NCBI GenBank assembly: GCA_016183175.1
Contig: JACPFC010000063.1
Location: 1 to 41,102, forward strand
DNA from: Deltaproteobacteria bacterium
GTDB lineage: Bacteria > UBA10199 > SBBF01
DNA length: 41,102 bases
Reading direction: 5' to 3'
This document shows, in pieces, positions 1-7,615 of the stretch. Every line of letters begins with the position of its first letter. Positions within the stretch are counted from its first letter, which is position 1. Below the pieces are notes generated by a model, which ran no database searches, had not been told where the DNA came from, and worked only from the letters and a program-made list of their open reading frames with translations. The translations under genes and the position numbers were made by a program.

Positions 1-23
1 CCCGCAAGGAGGGTTATTTATCT

Positions 24-257
24 ATGGCAAACAAGGAAGAGAAGGTCAAAGACAACGTGACCGGAAGCTGGTTTGTCGACAGCCAGTGTATCGACTGCGA
101 CCTCTGCCGGACCACCGCCCCCGCCAATTTCAAGCAAAATCCCGACGAGGGTTTTTCGTATGTCTATAAACAACCGGAAAATGAGGAAGAGAAAAAGCTC
201 TGCCATCAAGCCTTGGAAGAATGCCCGGTGGAGGCCATCGGCGCCGATGCGGCCTGA
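24..257 (+). CDS. 4Fe-4S ferredoxin, single cluster
   Basis: A 77-residue soluble electron carrier. The sequence shows C22-x2-C25-x2-C28 near the N-terminus and C67-P68 near the C-terminus (ECPVEAIG), the usual four ligands of one [4Fe-4S] cluster. An extra C60 lies seven residues before C67; in the single-cluster ferredoxin family (Fer4 type, as in Desulfovibrio or Thermotoga) a cysteine near here can form a disulfide. The segment between the motifs is acidic and lacks a second CxxCxxC, so there is only one cluster. The start is the ATG at 24, with an AAGGAGG ribosome-binding site eleven bases upstream. The gene stands alone before nrdJ, so its redox partner is unknown; a role as reductant for the reductase is possible but unsupported beyond adjacency. 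Confidence 0.9.
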   Translation: MANKEEKVKDNVTGSWFVDSQCIDCDLCRTTAPANFKQNPDEGFSYVYKQPENEEEKKLCHQALEECPVEAIGADAA

Positions 258-258
258 A

Positions 259-273
259 TCCGCCGGAGGCGGA
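259..273. repeat. Short TCCGCC/GGCGGA hairpin after the ferredoxin gene
   Basis: Six-base arms (TCCGCC 259-264, GGCGGA 268-273) separated by GGA begin two bases after the ferredoxin stop codon. No T-run follows directly; the nearest one (317-323) is 43 bases away, so this is not a canonical intrinsic terminator. The same arms recur at 4318-4323 and 4334-4339, ahead of the SWIB-like gene, with a 10-base loop. The rest of the 345-base gap (258-602) holds an AT-rich stretch and the NrdR boxes; no B12 box and no other gene were seen in it. Confidence 0.5.
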
Positions 274-422
274 CCAAATGGAGAGTTTGCATTTTAATCC
301 GTTGAAATTACTCTATAATTTTTTTGACACTGTGCATCATGCCGATTTTATTACCCTTTTTTGAATTTTTTTTCTTTTACTTTTCAAGAAGTTAATCCAC
401 GACCGAAAAAATTCCTTGCTGA

Positions 423-438
423 CCCCAAAGGGTTGTGG
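423..438 (+). promoter_or_regulatory. Degenerate NrdR box (upstream copy)
   Basis: CCCCAAAGGGTTGTGG matches the NrdR consensus ACACWATATATWGTGT at 9 of 16 positions and is itself an imperfect palindrome. It starts exactly 32 bp before the perfect box at 455, which is the three-helical-turn spacing known for paired NrdR sites. Spacing and partial match together support it as the weaker half of a tandem operator; alone it would not be called. Confidence 0.6.
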
Positions 439-454
439 TTCAATGCAACAAGAT

Positions 455-470
455 ACACAATATATTGTGT
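455..470 (+). promoter_or_regulatory. NrdR box (perfect 16-bp palindrome)
   Basis: ACACAATATATTGTGT is a perfect palindrome that matches the NrdR consensus at every position. NrdR is the ATP/dATP-sensing zinc-finger/ATP-cone repressor of ribonucleotide reductase genes. The box lies about 130 bp upstream of nrdJ and probably overlaps its promoter (possible -35 TTGTGG at 433 and -10 CACAAT at 456). The nrdR gene itself is not in this window. Confidence 0.92.
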
Positions 471-602
471 TTTTTAGCTCAATCGGACTCCATTTTCCAG
501 ACATTTTAGCGGTTTTTGTCTCTTAAAAAAAGAGGGAGGGATAACCCCTCCCGGCCTCTCCTTAATCCTAAGGGGAGGAGAAAAAGGAAAAGGTCTGTTT
601 AT

Positions 603-3600
603 ATGAAAATTCATCGTTTTTTCACAAAAAAGGAAGCTTCACCTTACGAGGGGATAAAGTTTGTCACCCGCCGGTCGGAGGTCAAAAACCCGGACGGGTC
701 GGTGGTTTTTCACATGGACAATGTTGTCGTTCCCGAAAGCTGGTCACAGGTGGCCACCGATGTCCTCGCCCAAAAATATTTCCGCAAGACCGGTGTGCCG
801 CAGGAATCAGGGGCAACCGGTGCTACCAGTGGCACCGGCCCTGCCGGTTCGGAAAATGACGCCCGGCAGGTATTTCACCGGATGAGCGGTTGCTGGCGCG
901 ACTGGGGGGAGAGGCACGGTTATTTCGATTCCAAAGAAGACGCCCGGGCCTTCTACGACGAAACCTGTTGCATGCTGGCCCGCCAGATGGCGGCCCCCAA
1001 CTCGCCGCAGTGGTTTAACACCGGCCTCTATTTTGCTTACGGTTTAAAGGGCCCCAGTCAGGGGCACTATTACGTCGATCCCAAAACCGGAACGGTTGAA
1101 AAATCCAAAAGCGCCTATGAACGCCCACAGCCACACGCCTGTTTCATCCAGTCGGTCACGGACGATCTCGTCAACGAGGGGGGGATCATGGACCTCTGGA
1201 CGAAGGAGGCGCGGCTCTTTAAATATGGCTCCGGCACCGGCTCCAACTTTTCGGCTCTCCGGGGCCGGGGAGAAAGGCTCTCCGGCGGCGGCCGCTCCTC
1301 GGGGCTCATGAGTTTCCTCCAAATAGGCGATCGCGCCGCGGGGGCCATCAAGTCGGGCGGCACCACCCGGCGCGCCGCCAAGATGGTGGTGGTTGACATC
1401 GACCATCCCGACATCGAGGAGTACATCAACTGGAAGATGGTTGAAGAGCAGAAGGTTGCCTCGCTGGTAGCCGGCTCGCGGCTTTTGCAGAAGGACCTGA
1501 ATTGCATTATTCGGGCGTGTCATTCTGAACATATGGCCGGCGACCCTGTCGCCCGGTTTGATATCAGGAAAAATGCCGTTTTGAAAGAGGCGGTCCACCA
1601 GGCGCTTCTCCACGAGGTGCCGCGCAACTACATCGACCGGGTCATCCACTACGCCCGGCAGGGGTACACCGCCATCGACTTCCGCGAATACAACACCGAC
1701 TGGGTCTCGGAGGCCTATCAGACCGTTTCGGGGCAAAATTCCAACAATTCGGTCCGCGTCGCCAACCAATTTATGGAAGCGGTGCAAAACGACCTCGACT
1801 GGAATCTTGTCAACCGGACCGACCGGAGTACCGCCAAAACGGTCAAGGCGCGCAAACTCTGGGAGGACATCGCGTATGCCGCCTGGACCTCGGCCGACCC
1901 CGGCATCCAGTACGACACGACGATCAACGAATGGCACACCTGCCCCAACGGGGGGCGGATCACCGCGAGTAATCCCTGTTCGGAATACATGTTCCTGGAC
2001 GACACCGCCTGCAACCTCGCCTCGCTCAACCTGATGACCTTCTACAACAAGGAGAAGGAACAGTTCGACCTTTCAGCCTACCGGCATGCCATCCGTCTCT
2101 GGACAATCATTCTGGAAATTTCGGTTCTGATGGCGCAATTCCCCAGCCGGGAAATTGCCCGGATGACCGACGAATACCGAACCCTCGGCCTCGGTTATGC
2201 CAATCTCGGGGCGCTTCTCATGATTCAGGGAATTCCCTACGACAGCCCCAAGGGGCGGGCCATTTGCGGGGCCTTGACCGCCATCTTGAGCGGCGAGGCG
2301 TACGCGACCTCCTCCGAGATGGCGCGGGAGATGGGGCCCTTTCCCAAATTCAGGGAAAACCGCGAGGCGATGCTCAAGGTGATTTGCAACCATCGGCGCG
2401 CCGCCAATAATGCCCCCCCCGAAGAATATGAGGGGCTGACCATTATTCCGGTGGGAATCGATCCGCGGGAATGCCCGGCCGATTTTTTGTCTGCCGCGCG
2501 CGGGGCCTGGGATCGCGCGCTGACCGGCGGCGAAAAACACGGCTATCGCAACGCACAGGTCACCGTGATCGCCCCCACCGGCACCATCGGTCTGGTGATG
2601 GATTGCGACACCACCGGCATCGAGCCCGACTTCGCGCTGGTGAAATTCAAAAAACTGGCGGGAGGGGGTTATTTCAAGATTATCAACGAAAGTGTCCCTC
2701 CGGCGCTCAAGCGTCTCGGTTACACCGCCGCCCGGATCGAGGAAATCGTCCAATACTGCCGCGGCACCGGGACGCTTCGGGGCGCCCCTTTTGTCAATCA
2801 CGAAACCCTGAAGGCCAAGGGATTCACCGACGAGATTCTCCTTGCGCTCGAGAACCAGCTCTTTTGCGCCTTTGATATCACCTTTGCCTTCAACCAGTGG
2901 ACGCTCGGGGAGGAATTTTTGAAGGAGACGTTGAAAATTTCCGCGGAAGTCTACAATTCTCCCTCCTTCAATCTCTTGAAGGAAATCGGTTTTTCCGACG
3001 CGGAAATTGGAAAAGCGAACGATTATTGTTGCGGCACGATGACCATCGAGGGGGCGCGGCATTTAAGGCCCGAACATTATCCGGTCTTCGACTGCGCCAA
3101 CAGGTGCGGCCGGTACGGCGCCCGCTTTATCAAAACCGGCGCCCATATCGAAATGATGGCGGCGGCCCAGCCGTTCATCTCCGGCGCCATCTCCAAGACC
3201 ATCAACATGCCGCACGAGGCCACAATCGACGATGTGAAGGAGGCCTACCTGAAATCGTGGCGGATGTGCCTCAAGGCCAACGCCCTCTACCGCGACGGCT
3301 CCAAACTTTCGCAACCGTTGAACAGCGTGGCACAGGAGTTGTACAAAGACCTGGATCAGGCAACGAAGGAAAGGGATGGAGCGCCGGCGCCAATGGCGCC
3401 GACAGCGCCGGTGGCCGTCGTGGAAAAGATGGTCTATCGCTATCTTGCCAAACGGCGCACCCTTCCCAACCGCAGGGACGGCTACACGCAAAAGGCGGAA
3501 ATCGGCGGACACAAAATATATCTTCGCACCGGCGAATTCGATGACGGATCGCTGGGGGAAATCTTCCTCGACATGCACAAGGAGGGGGCCGCCTTCCGGA

Positions 3601-4253
3601 GCCTGATGAACTGCTTTGCCATCGCCATTTCGGTGGGCCTGCAATACGGCGTTCCGCTCGAAGAATTCGTCGATGCCTTCACCTTTACCCGGTTCGAGCC
3701 CAACGGGATCGTGAAGGGGCATGACAATATCAAGATGGCCACGTCGGTGATCGACTACATCTTTCGCGAACTGGCGATGAACTATCTGGGGCGCTACGAT
3801 CTGGTGCACATCCATCCGGAGGATCTGCGAAACACTTCCGTGCGAAAGCATGAGACCGAGGAGGAATACAAGGAAGAAGAGGTGGTTTCGGTGCGAAAGG
3901 TGTCAACTGCAGAGGCATCTGCCGATGGTCTGCAAACGATTTCGGCGGAGGTTTATGCCCCCGTCCCGGAGGTTGGGCCGGAGATTCACAAAGTCCCCGA
4001 GGAGGCTCCTAAATCCAATGGAAACGGCAACGGGAACGGCAACGGTCATTCGCATGCCGATGAAGCCTCTCCCATGACGGTCCCTTATCAAACGGCCATC
4101 AGGGCCTTCGATACGGCGGCCGATCGTCTTCGTGTCGCGCGCCTGAAAGGGTACGAGGGGGACCCTTGTCCCGAATGCGGGCAACTCACGCTTCTTCGGA
4201 ACGGGAGCTGTCTCAAATGCGACAGTTGCGGGGCGACAACGGGGTGCTCGTGA
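603..4253 (+). CDS. nrdJ: Adenosylcobalamin-dependent (class II) ribonucleotide reductase
   Basis: Reduces ribonucleotides to deoxyribonucleotides using a thiyl radical made from adenosylcobalamin, so it works with or without oxygen. From the ATG at 603 the protein has 1216 residues, the size of the long NrdJ type. Visible elements: C180 (PHACFIQS) and C470 (CNLASLNL), the likely reducing pair; C459 in NPCSE, the likely thiyl-radical cysteine; the GSGTGSNFS nucleotide-site segment near 209-217; a Gly-Asn repeat linker near 1138-1150; and a C-terminal cysteine-rich tail (CPEC...CLKCDSC...GC) that probably carries reducing equivalents. An in-frame ATG at 516 would add 29 basic, low-complexity residues and has a poor ribosome-binding site, whereas 603 follows GGGGAGGAG/AAGG-rich sequence. 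Two linkers contain palindromes (817-838 and 3385-3401). Two NrdR boxes upstream indicate dATP-responsive repression. Confidence 0.96.
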   Translation: MKIHRFFTKKEASPYEGIKFVTRRSEVKNPDGSVVFHMDNVVVPESWSQVATDVLAQKYFRKTGVPQESGATGATSGTGPAGSENDARQVFHRMSGCWRDWGERHGYFDSKEDARAFYDETCCMLARQMAAPNSPQWFNTGLYFAYGLKGPSQGHYYVDPKTGTVEKSKSAYERPQPHACFIQSVTDDLVNEGGIMDLWTKEARLFKYGSGTGSNFSALRGRGERLSGGGRSSGLMSFLQIGDRAAGAIKSGGTTRRAAKMVVVDIDHPDIEEYINWKMVEEQKVASLVAGSRLLQKDLNCIIRACHSEHMAGDPVARFDIRKNAVLKEAVHQALLHEVPRNYIDRVIHYARQGYTAIDFREYNTDWVSEAYQTVSGQNSNNSVRVANQFMEAVQNDLDWNLVNRTDRSTAKTVKARKLWEDIAYAAWTSADPGIQYDTTINEWHTCPNGGRITASNPCSEYMFLDDTACNLASLNLMTFYNKEKEQFDLSAYRHAIRLWTIILEISVLMAQFPSREIARMTDEYRTLGLGYANLGALLMIQGIPYDSPKGRAICGALTAILSGEAYATSSEMAREMGPFPKFRENREAMLKVICNHRRAANNAPPEEYEGLTIIPVGIDPRECPADFLSAARGAWDRALTGGEKHGYRNAQVTVIAPTGTIGLVMDCDTTGIEPDFALVKFKKLAGGGYFKIINESVPPALKRLGYTAARIEEIVQYCRGTGTLRGAPFVNHETLKAKGFTDEILLALENQLFCAFDITFAFNQWTLGEEFLKETLKISAEVYNSPSFNLLKEIGFSDAEIGKANDYCCGTMTIEGARHLRPEHYPVFDCANRCGRYGARFIKTGAHIEMMAAAQPFISGAISKTINMPHEATIDDVKEAYLKSWRMCLKANALYRDGSKLSQPLNSVAQELYKDLDQATKERDGAPAPMAPTAPVAVVEKMVYRYLAKRRTLPNRRDGYTQKAEIGGHKIYLRTGEFDDGSLGEIFLDMHKEGAAFRSLMNCFAIAISVGLQYGVPLEEFVDAFTFTRFEPNGIVKGHDNIKMATSVIDYIFRELAMNYLGRYDLVHIHPEDLRNTSVRKHETEEEYKEEEVVSVRKVSTAEASADGLQTISAEVYAPVPEVGPEIHKVPEEAPKSNGNGNGNGNGHSHADEASPMTVPYQTAIRAFDTAADRLRVARLKGYEGDPCPECGQLTLLRNGSCLKCDSCGATTGCS
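817..838. repeat. Intragenic palindrome in an nrdJ linker
   Basis: CCGGTGC (817-823) and GCACCGG (832-838) form a 7-bp stem around an 8-base loop. It encodes part of a Gly/Ala/Thr/Ser linker (residues about 72-79), a segment that is variable between class II reductases. Confidence 0.5.
3385..3401. repeat. Second intragenic palindrome in nrdJ
   Basis: CGGCGCC (3385-3391) and GGCGCCG (3395-3401) are perfect 7-bp arms around AAT. They encode part of an Ala/Pro linker (residues about 928-933) just before the segment [14 protein letters not shown]. Confidence 0.5.
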
Positions 4254-4370
4254 AAAAACTTGAAAAAAATGTTTGTAATTCGATCGCGCCCCGCTTACAA
4301 TTTGCCCCTATAGGGCATCCGCCGCGTTGTATTGGCGGACCCCTTCCCATTCCAACAAAAGGAGAAATCA

Positions 4371-4538
4371 ATGGCTAAGAAAGCAAGCAAAAGGAAGGCC
4401 TTTGGGGGTTACACCATCACTTTCAGGGGTTGCAAGGATAGCGTCGAGAAAGTCTTCGGCTCATCCCCCCTGGCGCCCAGCGCAATGACCAAAAAAATCT
4501 GGGCCTATGTGAAGAAAAAACGGCTGTCGCGGAGATAA
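4371..4538 (+). CDS. Small basic protein with SWIB-like motif
   Basis: Encodes 55 residues, strongly basic (many Lys/Arg), with no signal peptide or membrane segment. Residues about 29-50 (GSSPLAPSAMTKKIWAYVKK) resemble the core of the SWIB/MDM2 fold, in which a G-x-x-PL-x-R stretch is followed by a helix with KKLWxYIKK. The usual continuation after that helix is missing, so it is a truncated or minimal version at most. In bacteria SWIB domains occur alone or fused to topoisomerase I and are thought to act on chromosome structure, but the function here is unknown. The ATG at 4371 has a good AAAGGAG site; an upstream in-frame start at 4332 would translate a hairpin region. It lies 117 bases after nrdJ and might be co-transcribed with it. 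Confidence 0.7.
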   Translation: MAKKASKRKAFGGYTITFRGCKDSVEKVFGSSPLAPSAMTKKIWAYVKKKRLSRR

Positions 4539-4568
4539 AAAGCAACAATTCGGTCTCGAGCGGCTGTC

Positions 4569-4727
4569 TTGAGGCTCCATCGGCTGTTTGAGCGCACCGA
4601 AATGAACATCGCCAATCGGAACATTATTAAACCCAATGGTCAAATAGAGTGGCGATTAGATAGACCGCGAGTTCCGATGGAACCGAAAGCAGACGCCGAG
4701 AGTGAATTGTTGCGACAAGGGATTTAA
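4569..4727 (+). CDS. Possible small ORF or gene remnant
   Basis: An open frame of 52 codons from TTG 4569 (41 from ATG 4602) lies in the same frame as the SWIB-like gene and begins after its stop. Its translation is hydrophilic and protein-like (for example IIKPNGQIEWRLDRP), but no ribosome-binding site precedes either start and no family was recognised. The last bases overlap the stop of the convergent acyltransferase gene. It may be the decayed 3' end of a longer gene or chance. Confidence 0.2.
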   Translation: MRLHRLFERTEMNIANRNIIKPNGQIEWRLDRPRVPMEPKADAESELLRQGI

Positions 4728-5890
4728 AGCGCGAACCGCCGATATTCATTGCGGCAGGGGTTCCCAACGCAAATTTCCATTTTCCTTTTTTCCGGATAAA
4801 TCAGCGCCGAGGCCACGGTATCGGCTGTTTCCGGCTGATGCCTGCAGATCGTCAGGCGCCCCGGCCTGTTTTCCGCGCCGTGGTCGGAGAGGATTTTGAT
4901 GATCCCGTCCCGGGACCATTTTTTCCCTTTTTTAACCAACGCCTCGTATCGCTCTTTTCTTGCCCGGTTGAATTGGTGAAATTTCTTTCCGCGAAGGAGA
5001 ACGGGGTAAAACCACCAGGGAAAGACCGCGTTTTGTGGAATTTCCACCGACTGCATTTTGTGCATCTGATACTGGTTAAACGAAAAGAGCGGCTCATCCG
5101 TCATCTCGCGCAGGGCGCGGCGCGAAGGAGCCAGTTCCATCGCCGCGCAATCGCCAAAGGCATCGACAAAGGTCATGATCCCGCCGCAGGGGACCGGAAT
5201 TTTTTTGATCAGCGCCACCGCCTCTGCCGTAGAGGCGCACCGGTCGAGACAGGTCTGGACCAGAAAGGCCAGCGGAACGCCGGGCCGGATTTCGTCGGTT
5301 GTGTAGCCGTGATTCAAACTGACCGCCAGCCCTTTTTCGTTCACGCCGGCAATCGCCCCGACGGCGGGCTGATAGGTGAGAGAGAGCGAGGCGTAAAGAT
5401 TTTCCAGTGCCGGTGGCGCTGCCACCCGGTTTCGCCGGACGATCAAAAAAGGGGCAAAGATGGAGATGTAGTCGTGGTTGTAGGCGAGAATCGGCGTTTT
5501 CTCTTCGGTCATGCCTGCGGAAAAGGCCAGCGAAGTGCATCCCTCTTCCACGGGCGTTTTGGCTGTCAGAATCTCCACCGAATTGAAGCCGTAGGCCTCG
5601 TATAAGCTCATACCGAAGCCTTGCGCCATTCCCTCAAGCCGCGATTCCCAGTCTCCGGAAAAAGAGCGCGAAAGAACCGGAAGGATAAGATTTTTCACCC
5701 CCTTTCCCCGATGTCGAAGCCACAAGCGCACAAGGCCCGGCAACACCAGCGGCCGAATCCACGGCGGGAGATTCGGGTAGTTCTTCATGGCGGCGAAATA
5801 TTTTTCTTTTTGTGAGGCAAAGGCCTCTCCTTGGGACAGACCTCGCTGGAGGGGAGAACCGATAACTTCAAGAATCGAGTTTGAGGGCAT
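4724..5890 (-). CDS. C45-type Ntn hydrolase / acyltransferase
   Basis: A 388-residue protein of the acyl-CoA:6-aminopenicillanate acyltransferase (peptidase C45) group. The conserved core begins at C118 in EEGCTSLAFS: in this family autocatalytic cleavage before the cysteine frees it as the N-terminal nucleophile. A further family feature is the N137-H138-D139 stretch (YNHDYISIF), and the GAIAGVNEKGLAVSLNH segment is typical of the family's GxNexGlavs motif. The N-terminal ~117 residues would be the helical pro-segment. Family members cleave or transfer acyl groups on amides, but substrates are mostly unknown, and nothing nearby points to one. No signal peptide is evident, so it is probably cytoplasmic. 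The gene stands alone between nrdJ and an HExxH protein gene and is read towards nrdJ. Confidence 0.8.
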   Translation of the reverse strand: MPSNSILEVIGSPLQRGLSQGEAFASQKEKYFAAMKNYPNLPPWIRPLVLPGLVRLWLRHRGKGVKNLILPVLSRSFSGDWESRLEGMAQGFGMSLYEAYGFNSVEILTAKTPVEEGCTSLAFSAGMTEEKTPILAYNHDYISIFAPFLIVRRNRVAAPPALENLYASLSLTYQPAVGAIAGVNEKGLAVSLNHGYTTDEIRPGVPLAFLVQTCLDRCASTAEAVALIKKIPVPCGGIMTFVDAFGDCAAMELAPSRRALREMTDEPLFSFNQYQMHKMQSVEIPQNAVFPWWFYPVLLRGKKFHQFNRARKERYEALVKKGKKWSRDGIIKILSDHGAENRPGRLTICRHQPETADTVASALIYPEKRKMEICVGNPCRNEYRRFAL

Positions 5891-6086
5891 ACGGCGGAAT
5901 CTTACTCATGGCCCAGAGGAATGGGAAGCAGTTTGATCACCGTCGGTTACTAACAAAAATTTAATAATCACTCGAAAGGACGCAACTTTATTGTCAGAGT
6001 GACGATAAATGAACCAGGAGCAGGCAACGTAACCATCCGCAAAAGGGTGAGATAGGACCGGCCGTCAATTGAAGGGGAAGATTTGT

Positions 6087-7526
6087 ATGGGAACCTCGGT
6101 TTCGACGGATAAAATCGATTTAGGCCGCCTCGAATACCTGGATCCGGCAAGCGATCTCATCCCTCAAAATATCTCCAGTGATGACATATTCATGTGCGGC
6201 CTCCGCGAATTAGCCTCCCATTCGGATGAACAGATCGTTGATTTGATGGCTTCGACTTTCAAAGAAATTGACAGCGCCGTCTCATCGGAAAAAGCCCGGT
6301 TGATGTGTCGCGAAGTCGCAAAAAATTTTCAGCCCATCCGAAGCCCGATGGCCGGTGATCTTGAAATGCTTTGTGGACAAATTGCTTCCGGTTCCACCGA
6401 TAAGAGACCGGTTTTTCCACTTCAATCGTGGCTAGCGCTAGAAGAAAACTTCAAGAAACTGGTTGCCCTTGACAGCCAAAATAAATTTTTTGCGGGCAAT
6501 TGGCGCGAATTTTATGACCCGCTGGCGGCGCTGTTGAAGGAAAATAATCTGAATCCGGAAGAGGCGAGCTCTTTTATTCGTGTTTATGTGGAAGGAAAGA
6601 AGGTCACGGATCCCTCGGTTATTTTCCAGTCTCTTTTGCTGGGCGTTTATCTCACGATTGCACATGGGGAATTGAGCAATCTCGCCAAACTCAATAAGCC
6701 CTTTCTTCAGGAACTTGACGAGTTTACCCGACTGACGCTCAATGACCTGAAAGAGGGGAAAGTCATCTTTGGCGCCGCAGACGGCTCTTTACTTAAGTCT
6801 GTTGAGAGAAGTAACGCGGAGGGGATTTATGATCCGAAGAGTGACCGTATCATGCTTTATAGTCAGCAAAATGCGGCGGGTTACTATTCCCCTTCCGCTG
6901 TGGACACTCTTTTACACGAAGCCTTCCATCGATGGCAGGATTTTAAAAAAACGCGAATGACCGAATTGGACGCGCAGTTTCAGGCATTTGCCGCCGGAGC
7001 GGTTTTAAGCAAACTGCTTTTCCCACAGGATGACCCGGAAATTTTTATGATGAATAAGGCGGATCCCCACGATCCATTCTACTCCCCAAATATTGACTGG
7101 CACCTCACCTTGGACAAACTGGCAAAGCTCCTTATTGGGATAAATAATGACAATGAAGAGACAGCTTCTCTATGGGAAAAATGCCGCGAAAAAACCCGGC
7201 AGGGCCTGATGAGGGCGGAATTTAATGAGGCCATTTCGTATGAATTGAAACTGCGCCCAAAAAGACAAAAGCGCCTGAAAAACAGACTCATCAAGGAGGA
7301 AACGGAATTGTTGGACCCGAACCGGTCTTCCACCGGTAAACGGAAAAAAGATTTGAGGCATAATTACCGCTCTCTGTATTATCTGGCCGCATTGAGCATC
7401 GATTACGGCCGCACTCATTCACGCACCGAATTCAATGAATTTGTGAAGACAACGGTTATACCAAAGCTGGACACCCTCAATCTTCCGGAGCTTGTAGACT
7501 TTAAAGCTAATGGGTTTAAGAAATAA
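6087..7526 (+). CDS. Putative zinc metallopeptidase-like protein (HExxH), family unknown
   Basis: A 479-residue protein that I do not recognise as a named family. Its key feature is H277-E278-x2-H281 (LLHEAFHRWQ), the zinc-binding HExxH motif, followed by E293 in a helix (ELDAQFQAFAAG), a spacing that suits a gluzincin third ligand. Upstream, residues 220-275 look like a substrate-cleft strand region; the C-terminal third is Lys/Arg-rich and helical. There is no signal peptide, so it is probably cytoplasmic or exported by another route. The ATG at 6087 follows AAGGGGAAG with good spacing; a TTG at 6069 would add six residues. It is monocistronic, with about 195 bases of AT-rich leader and an unrelated convergent pump gene downstream. 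Proteolytic activity is inferred from the motif only. Confidence 0.65.
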   Translation: MGTSVSTDKIDLGRLEYLDPASDLIPQNISSDDIFMCGLRELASHSDEQIVDLMASTFKEIDSAVSSEKARLMCREVAKNFQPIRSPMAGDLEMLCGQIASGSTDKRPVFPLQSWLALEENFKKLVALDSQNKFFAGNWREFYDPLAALLKENNLNPEEASSFIRVYVEGKKVTDPSVIFQSLLLGVYLTIAHGELSNLAKLNKPFLQELDEFTRLTLNDLKEGKVIFGAADGSLLKSVERSNAEGIYDPKSDRIMLYSQQNAAGYYSPSAVDTLLHEAFHRWQDFKKTRMTELDAQFQAFAAGAVLSKLLFPQDDPEIFMMNKADPHDPFYSPNIDWHLTLDKLAKLLIGINNDNEETASLWEKCREKTRQGLMRAEFNEAISYELKLRPKRQKRLKNRLIKEETELLDPNRSSTGKRKKDLRHNYRSLYYLAALSIDYGRTHSRTEFNEFVKTTVIPKLDTLNLPELVDFKANGFKK

Positions 7527-7615
7527 CCGTCCATAGCCACCTGCCCCCTTTACGCCGCGGAGGCCCTCCCCGAAATTTTTGCAAGAACGCAATAAAAAAG
7601 CTTGCGCGGCGATTG

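Noticed and set aside
516-602. 29-residue N-terminal extension of nrdJ
   Set aside because: It encodes a basic low-complexity peptide through GC-rich inverted sequence; the ATG at 603 has the better ribosome-binding site and matches the start of the family.
258-602. Cobalamin riboswitch upstream of nrdJ
   Set aside because: No B12-box sequence or extended paired structure was seen; the NrdR boxes explain the conserved signal.
1044-1937. Long open frame (297 codons) on the minus strand inside nrdJ
   Set aside because: It is antisense to strongly conserved nrdJ sequence and its translation has the biased composition of a shadow frame; no ribosome-binding site or domain.
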